A stretch of DNA of 19,233 nt, from NCBI GenBank assembly GCA_964585485.1, contig CAZPDS010000051.1, positions 1 to 19,233 on the forward strand. Reading direction: 5' to 3'. Position 1 is the first letter of the stretch; each line of letters opens with the position of its first letter. The stretch is from CALGYY01 sp964585485 (GTDB lineage Bacteria > Bacteroidota > Bacteroidia > Bacteroidales > CAIWKO01). This document shows, piece by piece, positions 7,034-14,260 of this stretch. Made by a program: the position numbers and the translations under genes. The notes beneath the pieces were generated by a model. The model did not search any database and had not been told where the DNA came from. It worked only from the letters and a program-made list of their open reading frames with translations.

Positions 7034-8203
7034 ATGAATCGTTTAGCAACTCCGGCCTTACATACAGTAGTGCTCTTGCTGGTCCTTCTCGCCAGCCTGC
7101 TTAGCTCCTGCAAACGCGATGAGCCCGTTCTCCCTGAAGTTACGGAATACCGGCCCACGGCTTATTCCATTCCTGTTCCGCCCGGCTTCCCCAGTATCAT
7201 GAACATTCCGGCCGACAATCCTATGACCAATGAGGGCGTTGAGTTGGGGCGTTATCTCTTCTATGACGGTCGTTTCTGTGGCCGCAATGATCCCGACTCC
7301 ATGATGACGTGCGGAACCTGTCACCTTCAGGAAAATGCCTTCGAATGCGGCATTAACCATCCGGAATATACCGGTGGGTTTACCCATGGGGTTACCGGAA
7401 TTCCAACACCCCATGTCATGATGCCCCTGGTGAACCTGGTGTGGAATTCGAATGGCTATCTCTGGAATGGATCTATATATCCGGAGAATCCGAATGCCTT
7501 CCGGCAGAATATTGAATCGCTTTGCTGGATGGGCGTATACGCTCCGCATGAGATGAAGAGCGACACAAACCGTGCGAAAGCCATGATTGCCGGCATCCCG
7601 GGGTACCGGCCCCTGTTTAAGAAAGCATTCGGAGATGAGGAGATCACTTTTTTGCGCATGTCCAAAGCGGTCGCCCAATTCATTCGCTCTATCGTTTCCT
7701 ATAATTCAAAATTTGATGCCTACCTGCGCGGTCAGGTGCAATTGTCAACATCGGAGCTGCGGGGCTATGTGCTCTTTATGACCGAAGAAGGGGCTGACTG
7801 TTTCCATTGTCACGGCGGCGACGGAAATCCCTTGTTTACATCAAACCTCTATTACAACAACGGGAAAGACTCCGTCTTTACCGACACACGCGACCGTTTT
7901 GCGGTGACCGGTGACCCCATGGACCGCGGAGCCTACCGCGCCCCTTCGTTGCGTAATATCGAACTTACCGGACCTTATATGCACGATGGCCGTTTCGCAA
8001 CCCTTGATGAGGTTATAGAGTTTTACAGCAGCGGTTTGGTGCCATCCTATTCAGTTAGCCCGCTTATGCACAAACTGGCCGACCGGGGCGCCCAATTACT
8101 CCCGCAGGAAAAGGCCGATCTGAAAGCCTTTTTGCTGACCCTCACCGACTATGAGTTGATTACCAATCCGGCCTATGCCCCGCCGGCAACGTTCCCGCAA
8201 TAG
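7034..8203 (+). CDS. Di-haem cytochrome c peroxidase/MauG-family lipoprotein
   Basis: A 389-residue protein with a signal peptide ending in the lipobox LSSC (Cys26). Two haem-c sites are present: CGTCH (93-97) and CFHCH (256-260), the pair expected of bacterial di-haem peroxidases. Other family marks are ELGRYLFYD near 70-78, APSLRNIELTGPYMHDGRF before the C-terminus, and a closing DLKAFLLTLTD. Family members reduce hydrogen peroxide with electrons from small cytochromes, or oxidise other substrates. The membrane-anchored form starts C-K-R-D-E, close to the lipoprotein export signal of Bacteroidota, so it may face outward. The gene stands alone between a terminator and a convergent transporter gene. 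Its exact substrate cannot be told from sequence. Confidence 0.88.
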   Translation: MNRLATPALHTVVLLLVLLASLLSSCKRDEPVLPEVTEYRPTAYSIPVPPGFPSIMNIPADNPMTNEGVELGRYLFYDGRFCGRNDPDSMMTCGTCHLQENAFECGINHPEYTGGFTHGVTGIPTPHVMMPLVNLVWNSNGYLWNGSIYPENPNAFRQNIESLCWMGVYAPHEMKSDTNRAKAMIAGIPGYRPLFKKAFGDEEITFLRMSKAVAQFIRSIVSYNSKFDAYLRGQVQLSTSELRGYVLFMTEEGADCFHCHGGDGNPLFTSNLYYNNGKDSVFTDTRDRFAVTGDPMDRGAYRAPSLRNIELTGPYMHDGRFATLDEVIEFYSSGLVPSYSVSPLMHKLADRGAQLLPQEKADLKAFLLTLTDYELITNPAYAPPATFPQ

Positions 8204-9109
8204 CTAAGCACGAAATCGCTGCAGCAACCCCTGCCATTTTATCTGCGAAATCAATAAGCCGGCAATGGTTACCCCAACACCGATAATCTTTCGGGTGCTG
8301 AAGAATTCCTGCATTATGAAGTAGGAAGCGATGGCCGTGATCACGGGAATCACGTAAGTGAAAATAGTAGCTTTTGTTACACCAATGTATTGGATGCCCA
8401 CGGTGAACAGGTAAAACGCTACGGCAGAGCAGAAGATGCCCAATATTACTAAGGGAATCAACAAACCGGCGTCCCACTGAACCGATGGCATATTTTGCGC
8501 ATCGAACAATAGAAACAGCGGAAGAAAATAGAAAATCCCAATGGTGTTTTGCGTGGATATGATGGTGAAGGCATTGTAGGTTTTCGATAAACGTTGTAAG
8601 ATGTAACTGTAACCCATTACGCTGAAAACCGCTACCATCAGAAAAAGAATGCCTTTCGGTTCAGAGGCAAAACTAAAATCACCCTTTAGTACAACCAGTA
8701 TCACGCCGACAAAGCTGACCAGTATGCCGAAGTACGTGCCCTGGTTGATTTTTTCTTTCGCAAGGATATACATCGAAGAGGGGACAAACAATGGAATGGT
8801 TGAGACAATAATGGAGGCGGTGGTGGGGGCTGTGTACAAGAGTCCGTACCCTTCTCCCAAAAAATACAGGAAGGGCTCGAAAAATGTGAGTGCAAAAAAC
8901 CAGGGCAAATCGCGACGCTTCGGCTTCTGCAACTTTCCGAGCATCAGCGAAAGCAAGATGAGGAAAACCGAAGCTATGATGAGCCGAAAAAATATAGTGG
9001 CCACCGGCGAAAGATATTCAAAAACCATCTTGCTGCCAATAAAAGATAGTCCCCAGAAGATCATGGAGAATACCAGCGCCGCATAAGCGAGTAGCTTTTT
9101 TTTGTTCAT
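8204..9109 (-). CDS. EamA/DMT-family membrane transporter
   Basis: A 301-residue, very hydrophobic protein with about ten helices in two similar halves, the layout of EamA (DMT superfamily) metabolite exporters. The first half opens AALVFSMIFWGLSFIGSKMVF and contains FFRLIIASVFLILL; the second half has VAFYLFTVGIQYIGVTKAT and VIPVITAIASYF, both typical of the family. I start it at the ATG at 9109 because the open frame's upstream 12 residues overlap the promoter and do not look like family sequence. The substrate is unknown. The stop codon abuts that of the convergent peroxidase gene with no base between. It lies 41 bp after the DUF4010 gene and may be partly cotranscribed with it. Confidence 0.85.
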   Translation of the reverse strand: MNKKKLLAYAALVFSMIFWGLSFIGSKMVFEYLSPVATIFFRLIIASVFLILLSLMLGKLQKPKRRDLPWFFALTFFEPFLYFLGEGYGLLYTAPTTASIIVSTIPLFVPSSMYILAKEKINQGTYFGILVSFVGVILVVLKGDFSFASEPKGILFLMVAVFSVMGYSYILQRLSKTYNAFTIISTQNTIGIFYFLPLFLLFDAQNMPSVQWDAGLLIPLVILGIFCSAVAFYLFTVGIQYIGVTKATIFTYVIPVITAIASYFIMQEFFSTRKIIGVGVTIAGLLISQIKWQGLLQRFRA

Positions 9110-9122
9110 TTGAAAATTTCTG

Positions 9123-9156
9123 CAAAAGTAAGCAAAAGCCGGCAAATCCTTTACAA
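9123..9156 (-). promoter_or_regulatory. Probable promoter of the EamA transporter gene
   Basis: On the minus strand TACTTTTG (9130-9123) matches TAnnTTTG, with TTG (9156-9154) 23 nt upstream, at the long end of the usual spacing. The -7 element ends 13 nt before the ATG. The -33 part lies within the last codons of the upstream gene. Confidence 0.45.
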
Positions 9157-10425
9157 GATGAGGATCAGCAACAGGATATTCACGGCCGTTACCGTTAAAA
9201 ATCCAACGAGCAGTGATTTGTGCAGCTGCTTACCGCCGAACGATAGGCCGTAGATCATTTTAAGCAGGTTGTTGCTGATAATGGCCTGCAGGGTAGCCGC
9301 GAGAACCGCATTGGTGCTGACAGCGAATTTACCCTGAAAAAGGTTCAGCAGGAACGGATCGATATCTGTTACACCTACCAGCAAGGAGAGTACGTTTAAT
9401 CCCATTTCACCGAAGTTGGTAATGGTAAACCAGGTGATGAATGTGAAACTTACGTATAAAATGGTAAAAATGAGGGCAACCCTGAACTCAAGCGGGTTTT
9501 TGTCTTTATAGCCTTCAACTTCGGAATGGATACTGCCTTTTTTTCGAAATAGCAGGATGCCCACCGCCACAACTAACGTAATGCCAAACAGGAGAAGAAA
9601 AATCCACCAGGAGGTCTTAAATAATGCAAGATTGAAGATGAAAATGAGGATCAGAATGCGAAGGTACATCATGGCCGTAGCCAGTAGTATTCCAGCGGCA
9701 TATTGATTTTTCTGGCCGGGGTGATCCTTGCTTTTCCGGGCCAGGATGAAGGTGGTCGCCGTTGAACTATACAAGCCTCCAAGGATCCCTGAAAAAAGAA
9801 CCCCACTGGTGTGAAAAACAAACTTTTTCAACAAATAGCTAAGATAAGATATGGATGAAATCACTACCACGGCGAGCCAAATCCGGTAGGGGGTGAGGCT
9901 GATGAAATCCGCAAAGGGCTGGTCGGGGACGATGGGCAGGATAATGCCGGCGATGATGAGAAACTTGGCCAGGGTAATGAATTCTTCTTTCTCGAAGCGG
10001 TTGCTGAAGGAAGAGAAGGTTTCCTTCATTTCGGTAAAGATTAATACCACCACAACCACAAGAAGGTAAAGCCAGGCTTCCTGGGTGATGACCAGGGGGG
10101 CCAGGCAGTAAGTGATCAGGGCGATTAAGATGGTGGTCATCCCAAAATCACCAAAACGCTGAATTTTGAAATAATAGTTGATGCCAATAAAGGCTCCCAG
10201 CAGCAACCCGCCACCGGCAAATAGCCATAACTGCTGCGGTGCGGAGACATACAGAATATAGCCCAGAATACCGATGAAGGTGAACGTACGATCGGTGCCG
10301 AAAAGGCGCGAATCGTCGTTAACGGGATGTACCTTGCGTTGAGACAGTCCGATTACCAGACTAAACAGGGCAACCAGCACGAACGAAATCAGCTGGGGTG
10401 GTATTTGATTCAGGATTTGATCCAT
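9151..10425 (-). CDS. MgtC/DUF4010-family integral membrane protein
   Basis: A 424-residue protein of about 12 hydrophobic segments. The N-terminal part resembles MgtC/SapB: GLSQR at 26-30, then FGTDRTFTFIGILGYI (42-57). The C-terminal part is DUF4010, with its signature GGLYSSTATT (216-225) followed by FILARKSK. MgtC proteins are linked to Mg2+ limitation and ATP-synthase control in pathogens, but the DUF4010 fusions have no established function, so I name the family only. The ATG at 10425 gives the best fit. It is divergent from mqnA, sharing a 127-bp intergenic region, and is followed by the EamA gene. I see no clear promoter on its strand. Confidence 0.82.
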   Translation of the reverse strand: MDQILNQIPPQLISFVLVALFSLVIGLSQRKVHPVNDDSRLFGTDRTFTFIGILGYILYVSAPQQLWLFAGGGLLLGAFIGINYYFKIQRFGDFGMTTILIALITYCLAPLVITQEAWLYLLVVVVVLIFTEMKETFSSFSNRFEKEEFITLAKFLIIAGIILPIVPDQPFADFISLTPYRIWLAVVVISSISYLSYLLKKFVFHTSGVLFSGILGGLYSSTATTFILARKSKDHPGQKNQYAAGILLATAMMYLRILILIFIFNLALFKTSWWIFLLLFGITLVVAVGILLFRKKGSIHSEVEGYKDKNPLEFRVALIFTILYVSFTFITWFTITNFGEMGLNVLSLLVGVTDIDPFLLNLFQGKFAVSTNAVLAATLQAIISNNLLKMIYGLSFGGKQLHKSLLVGFLTVTAVNILLLILIL

Positions 10426-10453
10426 GGAGCGATAACAAAATTGGTTCGTAATT

Positions 10454-10508
10454 TCCGTTTATACGGAGGAACTCTAAAATGGTTGGCTTTTTATTGTTTT
10501 TGCTATGA
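10454..10508 (+). other. Hairpin, ribosome-binding site and 9-codon open frame before mqnA
   Basis: TCCGT-TTAT-ACGGA (10454-10467) forms a hairpin whose 3' arm overlaps a GGAGG (10465-10469). Eight to nine bases later ATG (10479) opens a 9-codon frame, MVGFLLFLL, whose TGA (10506-10508) overlaps an ATG at 10505 that is in frame with mqnA. It could be a coupled leader peptide, but the promoter match at 10541 and family start of mqnA favour the simpler start at 10553. Confidence 0.2.
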
Positions 10509-10516
10509 AGGAAGGA

Positions 10517-10548
10517 TTGCTTGTGATGTTGGGGATTTTGTACTTTTG
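10517..10548 (+). promoter_or_regulatory. Promoter of mqnA, directly before its ATG
   Basis: TACTTTTG (10541-10548) matches TAnnTTTG, with TTG at 10517-10519 (21 nt away) and at 10521-10523 (17 nt away). The ATG at 10553 comes 4 nt after the -7 element, so transcription should begin at or next to the start codon. This would give a leaderless mRNA. Confidence 0.6.
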
Positions 10549-10552
10549 TTCT

Positions 10553-11296
10553 ATGCAGAAACCCCGTATCACCGCTGTATCCTATCTTAATACGCTGCCC
10601 TTTGTTTATGGGCTGCAACAAAAACTGGGGCCTGAGGAGATGAGCCTGAGCCTGGATGTTCCCTCGGAATGTGCGCGCAAGATTGTTGCCGGCGAGGTTA
10701 CCTTTGGACTTGCTCCGGCGGGTGTCTGGCCGTTGATATCAGACCGGTATGTGAAACTCCCGTATGGCATCGGGGCCGATGGGGTTGTGAATTCCGTGAT
10801 GCTCTTCAGTCGTGTGCCCATGAAGCAGATTACCCGGATATGGTTGGATCAGGATTCGCGGACGTCCGTCTTATTAATTCGCTTGCTGGCCCGGCATCAT
10901 TGGGGCATACATCCCGAGTGGGTAGATCAGGCGGCCATTCGTGCGGGCAGCGCCGCTGAAAGCCTGCTGGCCATCGGCGATAAAGCCTTCGCGCTAAGAA
11001 ATGAATATCCTTATCACTGGGACCTTGCCACGGAATGGAAACAGATGACCGGCTTGCCTTTTGTTTTTGCTGTTTGGGTTTCGGCCACAACGGCACCGGC
11101 ACCGGCGCTGAAAAAACTTACGGAAGCGCTGATGTATGGGGCGCAACACATTGATGAGGCGATTTTGGAAAGTACCCGGTCGTTCCCGGCAGGCATCGAT
11201 CTTCACCATTACCTCACGCATGATATTCGCTTTCGCTTGCAGGACGATTTTGCTGCGGGCCTGGCGACCTACCTGAAAATGATCCGGGAACTGTAG
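10553..11296 (+). CDS. mqnA: Chorismate dehydratase MqnA (futalosine menaquinone pathway)
   Basis: A 247-residue cytosolic enzyme that removes water from chorismate to give 3-[(1-carboxyvinyl)oxy]benzoate, the first step of the futalosine route to menaquinone. It has the periplasmic-binding-protein-like fold of MqnA/MqnD. The start reads ITAVSYLNTLPFVYGL, the MqnA hallmark, then GLAPAGVWPLI and the DSRTSVLLIRLL segment (Asp-x-x-Ser/Thr-x-Thr/Ser type) that binds the carboxylates. An upstream in-frame ATG at 10505 would add 16 residues with no family likeness; the promoter lies inside that extension, so 10553 is preferred. No other mqn gene is nearby. It converges on maf with only 6 bp between the stops. 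Confidence 0.88.
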   Translation: MQKPRITAVSYLNTLPFVYGLQQKLGPEEMSLSLDVPSECARKIVAGEVTFGLAPAGVWPLISDRYVKLPYGIGADGVVNSVMLFSRVPMKQITRIWLDQDSRTSVLLIRLLARHHWGIHPEWVDQAAIRAGSAAESLLAIGDKAFALRNEYPYHWDLATEWKQMTGLPFVFAVWVSATTAPAPALKKLTEALMYGAQHIDEAILESTRSFPAGIDLHHYLTHDIRFRLQDDFAAGLATYLKMIREL

Positions 11297-11302
11297 ACCG
11301 AT

Positions 11303-11899
11303 TTACATCCGGCTGATTAGTTTCAGCAACTCCTGATACAGGCGCTGTGTGGGCAATCCCATCACATTATAAAAGGAGCCATGAATGCGCTCGATGCCGA
11401 CATAGCCGATCCATTCCTGGATGCCGTAGGCACCCGCCTTGTCGTAAGGTTTGTAGGTGTCGATATACCAGGCAATCTCATCTTCTTCAAAAGGCCGGAA
11501 CCAAACTTCGGATTCAACCGAGAAGCTCTGTCGGAATTTTTGTGTGCGCAGGCAAACACCGGTAATGACTTCGTGTTTACCTCCTGAAAGTTTCTTCAAT
11601 ATCCGGATGGCATCAGCGCGGTCAATGGGTTTTCCAACCACGTCCCCATCGTGCAGTACGATGGTGTCGGCCGTAATCAGAATGCTGTCGTTCTGCAATA
11701 CTTTTGAAGGGAAGGCTCCGGCTTTAAGTTCGCAAAGAAAAAGCGGAATTTGCGCGCGTTTGAGATGATCGGGCCAATGTTCCTCAACGTCCGGTACCAT
11801 GACGTCGAACTCTACGCCGATTTCCTTCAGCAGGTATTGGCGACGGGGCGAGCCCGAGGCCAGAATAATGTGGTGTTTATTGATGGTATCCAGTGACAT
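11303..11899 (-). CDS. maf: Maf-family nucleotide pyrophosphatase
   Basis: A 198-residue cytosolic protein of the Maf/HAM1-like fold, which hydrolyses non-canonical or pyrimidine nucleoside triphosphates (dTTP/UTP in the YhdE branch) and is linked to septum control. The N-terminal ASGSPRRQYLL (14-24), the ADTIV loop (77-81, Asp78 acting at the active site) followed by GDVVGKP, and KLSGGKHEVITGVCL are the diagnostic motifs. Last gene of the minus-strand operon: its ATG overlaps the UbiA stop by one base (TGATG), so translation is likely coupled. Which nucleotide it prefers cannot be told with confidence, though the dTTP/UTP type fits best. Confidence 0.92.
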   Translation of the reverse strand: MSLDTINKHHIILASGSPRRQYLLKEIGVEFDVMVPDVEEHWPDHLKRAQIPLFLCELKAGAFPSKVLQNDSILITADTIVLHDGDVVGKPIDRADAIRILKKLSGGKHEVITGVCLRTQKFRQSFSVESEVWFRPFEEDEIAWYIDTYKPYDKAGAYGIQEWIGYVGIERIHGSFYNVMGLPTQRLYQELLKLISRM

Positions 11900-12861
11900 C
11901 AGAAATTAAAATAGAGGAGTTGCATGGATAGAATTCCGGCGATGATAAAGATCTTCAGGCTTGTACTCAGATTATGGTAATCAGCTTTTTCCTTAGCCCG
12001 GAGGAGGGCGGTAATGCAGTATATCCACATACTACCCAGTACAATGGACATAAACCAGGCGGCAGGGTGGTAATCCCAGGCAAAATACTTCCAGGCGACG
12101 AATCCGAGAAAAGCCAGCATGACCACGGAAGCGGCCACAATGATGCGTCTGGCGGTGGTTTCGCCGTATCGTATCGGGATCGTGCGACACCCTGCGACAC
12201 GGTCGCCCTCGATGTCTTCGATATCCTTCACCATTTCCCGTATCAGGTTGGATAAAAATGCGAAGAAAGCATAGATCAGTACCAGAATGTTCAGGGTCCT
12301 GAAATAGCCCACCATTTCTGCAAAAGCCAGCGCATCGTTTTTGATGGCAAAAAACTCAAACAACCAAACGATGATAATGACGAGTGCTGACATCAGCGCC
12401 ACGGTGATATTTCCCGCGAAAGCGATGCGTTTGTATTTGAGGGAGTAATAGTAGAGCACGGCAACACTCATGAGGTGAATAAAGCCGAGCTTGAGGGCGC
12501 CGATGTGAAAGGCAACGTAGATCCCCAGCATACATCCTGCTATGCTTAAGGTGTAGTAAAGGGCATTGGCTGTTTTGATGGAGACGTGTTCCGGAAGCAC
12601 TGCCTTTTCAGGGCGGTTGGCCTGATCGGCGCGAACATCGAAGATGTCATTCAATACATAGCCGCCGGCAGCTACCAACAATACCGACAGGACCAACAGG
12701 GCAAATCCGGTGTCGCCCAGGTGCAGTTCCATGGCGCGACTGGCGTAGATGGGTAAAAAAATAAAGTAACGGACAAAATACATGCACAACGCCAGAATAA
12801 TCAGGTTGGGCAGGCGGATCAGACGACTGAGGAGGGTGATTTTCGAAAAGATATTTTTCAT
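11899..12861 (-). CDS. UbiA-family polyprenyltransferase
   Basis: A 320-residue membrane protein with about eight to nine helices. Two Asp-rich motifs bind Mg-diphosphate: NDIFDVRAD (71-79) and DIEDIEGD (213-220), as in all UbiA enzymes. In this Bacteroidota neighbourhood the gene is usually named geranylgeranylglycerol-phosphate geranylgeranyltransferase, but this is by likeness only. It could also prenylate a quinone precursor, which is tempting with mqnA 600 bp away, though mqnA lies on the other strand. It overlaps maf by one base and follows the HAD gene by 27 bp. Confidence 0.88.
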   Translation of the reverse strand: MKNIFSKITLLSRLIRLPNLIILALCMYFVRYFIFLPIYASRAMELHLGDTGFALLVLSVLLVAAGGYVLNDIFDVRADQANRPEKAVLPEHVSIKTANALYYTLSIAGCMLGIYVAFHIGALKLGFIHLMSVAVLYYYSLKYKRIAFAGNITVALMSALVIIIVWLFEFFAIKNDALAFAEMVGYFRTLNILVLIYAFFAFLSNLIREMVKDIEDIEGDRVAGCRTIPIRYGETTARRIIVAASVVMLAFLGFVAWKYFAWDYHPAAWFMSIVLGSMWIYCITALLRAKEKADYHNLSTSLKIFIIAGILSMQLLYFNF

Positions 12862-12888
12862 TTTTTGTTGATTATAATTCCTCTGAAA

Positions 12889-13419
12889 TTACCAGATATG
12901 GGCATCCGGCCCCATCCATTTATCCTGAACTTTCATGAATTGTTCAATAATATCCCTTACGCAGCCCTGACCTCCTTTAAATGGGGAGATGTAGGCAGCG
13001 ATTGATTTGATCTCTTCGGCGGCGTCGGCCGGACAAACGGCCAGCCCGCATTGTTTCATGACAGGATAATCAGGGATGTCGTCGCCCATGTATAATATTT
13101 CTTCGGGAACAAGTTTGTGGTCATTCAGATAGTTATGGAAGGTGGCTGATTTATCGCTGACGCCCAAAAAAGCATCGGTAATGCCCAAGGCGCGGCAGCG
13201 AACTTCCATCGACTCAGAATAGCCTCCGGAGATGATCGCGATACGGATATTGTGCTTGAGCGCATGATGGATCGCATAACCGTCGCGGACATGTCCCGAG
13301 CGCAGTTGATCTCCATTGCTCAGAATCAATACCGTTCCGTCCGACAAAACGCCGTCGTAGTCGAAGATCAGGGTGGTGATGTGTTTAAGTTTTTCTTTAT
13401 AGTTCTTCATTTCCTGCAT
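12889..13419 (-). CDS. KdsC-like HAD phosphatase (Kdo-8-phosphate phosphatase type)
   Basis: A 176-residue HAD-IIIA hydrolase without a cap domain, like KdsC, which removes phosphate from Kdo-8-phosphate in LPS synthesis. The four HAD motifs are visible: DYDGVLSDG with Asp20 (nucleophile) and Asp22, SGG at 65-67, Lys91 in SDKSATF, and GDDIPD (113-118). The usual DVDGVLTDG differs by Tyr for Val and Ser for Thr, which leaves the catalytic Asp pair intact. The start at 13419 (or an ATG three codons later, 13410) lies inside the DUF2520 gene, so the two overlap by 14-23 bp. The gene sits second in the operon. Other small phosphatases such as phosphonoacetaldehyde-like enzymes are less likely. 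Confidence 0.88.
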   Translation of the reverse strand: MQEMKNYKEKLKHITTLIFDYDGVLSDGTVLILSNGDQLRSGHVRDGYAIHHALKHNIRIAIISGGYSESMEVRCRALGITDAFLGVSDKSATFHNYLNDHKLVPEEILYMGDDIPDYPVMKQCGLAVCPADAAEEIKSIAAYISPFKGGQGCVRDIIEQFMKVQDKWMGPDAHIW

Positions 13420-14191
13420 GTTTTTTCCTGATGAGTTCGCTTAGTAGGGCATATACTTCATGATACTCCGGTTTTCCCTCAAGCCAGCGCAGATGTTTTT
13501 CAAGTATTGTGCGATCGCCCCGGCTGGCGGGTCCGGTCTGCACACTGGAGGGTTTGAATTCACATGCTTTGCGCACCGTCTCCTGCATCAAAGGGTGCAT
13601 CATTTCGAACGACAAGCCATTGTTATCTAAAATGTCTTCAGCAACAGAAAACAGGTAATTGCTAAAATTACAGGAAAACACGGCCGCAATATGCAGAATG
13701 GATCGTTGCTGCCCGTGGGTAAGAACAGGTGTTGAGGACAACGCGCGGGCTATGGCCTCCAGGGTATTTAACAGGTCCGGTTCATTGGCTTCAATACACA
13801 AGGGGATGTTGCGGAAAGACACATTCCGGTTTTCAGAAAACGTTTGCATGGGGTAGAAAATGCCGCGATGTTGATGTGGATTAAGACTATCCGCATCCAG
13901 GGTGCCGCTGGTGTGAACGATGGGGGTGAGGGGATCGTCAAGAGTAAGTCGCGCTGCGGTGTTAGCCACGGCATCGTCGGGGATACTTAGGATAATAAGA
14001 TCGGCCGGCGGAAGGTTTGTTTGCGGTAAGCTCAGGGCGTTGCAGCTAAGCCTGAGGGCAAGTTGACTTGCCGAGGACGCGGTACGGCTCCAAACCCAGG
14101 CGATCGGGTAACCGGCCTCGTGCAGAGCCCGGCTAAGTTGGCCCGCAACGCGGCCGGCTCCAATGATACCAATGGATACGTTCCTGTCCAT
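13397..14191 (-). CDS. Rossmann-fold DUF2520 protein (predicted NADP-type oxidoreductase)
   Basis: A 264-residue protein with an N-terminal nucleotide-binding Rossmann domain opening IGIIGAGRVAGQLSRAL (7-23, GxGxxx-G pattern), then LIILSIPDDAV and the IVHTSGT turn, like the pyrroline-carboxylate/F420-type reductases. The C-terminal half is DUF2520, with RSILHIAAVFSCNFSNYL. The substrate is unknown. I start it at the ATG at 14191 because an upstream in-frame ATG (14206) lies just beyond the -7 element. It is the first gene of a four-gene operon with the phosphatase, prenyltransferase and maf. The same four neighbours recur across Bacteroidota in my recollection, hinting at a shared but undefined role. 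Confidence 0.85.
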   Translation of the reverse strand: MDRNVSIGIIGAGRVAGQLSRALHEAGYPIAWVWSRTASSASQLALRLSCNALSLPQTNLPPADLIILSIPDDAVANTAARLTLDDPLTPIVHTSGTLDADSLNPHQHRGIFYPMQTFSENRNVSFRNIPLCIEANEPDLLNTLEAIARALSSTPVLTHGQQRSILHIAAVFSCNFSNYLFSVAEDILDNNGLSFEMMHPLMQETVRKACEFKPSSVQTGPASRGDRTILEKHLRWLEGKPEYHEVYALLSELIRKKHAGNEEL

Positions 14192-14195
14192 TCCG

Positions 14196-14203
14196 CAAAG
14201 GTA
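14196..14203 (-). promoter_or_regulatory. -7 element of the DUF2520-phosphatase-ubiA-maf operon
   Basis: On the minus strand TACCTTTG (14203-14196) matches TAnnTTTG and ends 4 nt before the ATG at 14191, the same geometry as mqnA. No TTG lies 17-23 nt upstream. A leaderless transcript is the natural reading. Confidence 0.5.
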
Positions 14204-14260
14204 CATTTTATTCTAAAGAAAAATTGTCGGAGTTTGGCGGAGGTAGGGCTGGCCGGCCCC

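Noticed and set aside
8701..8895. Proline-rich frame inside the EamA gene
   Set aside because: Alternate frame of a transporter with good family likeness; no start signal.
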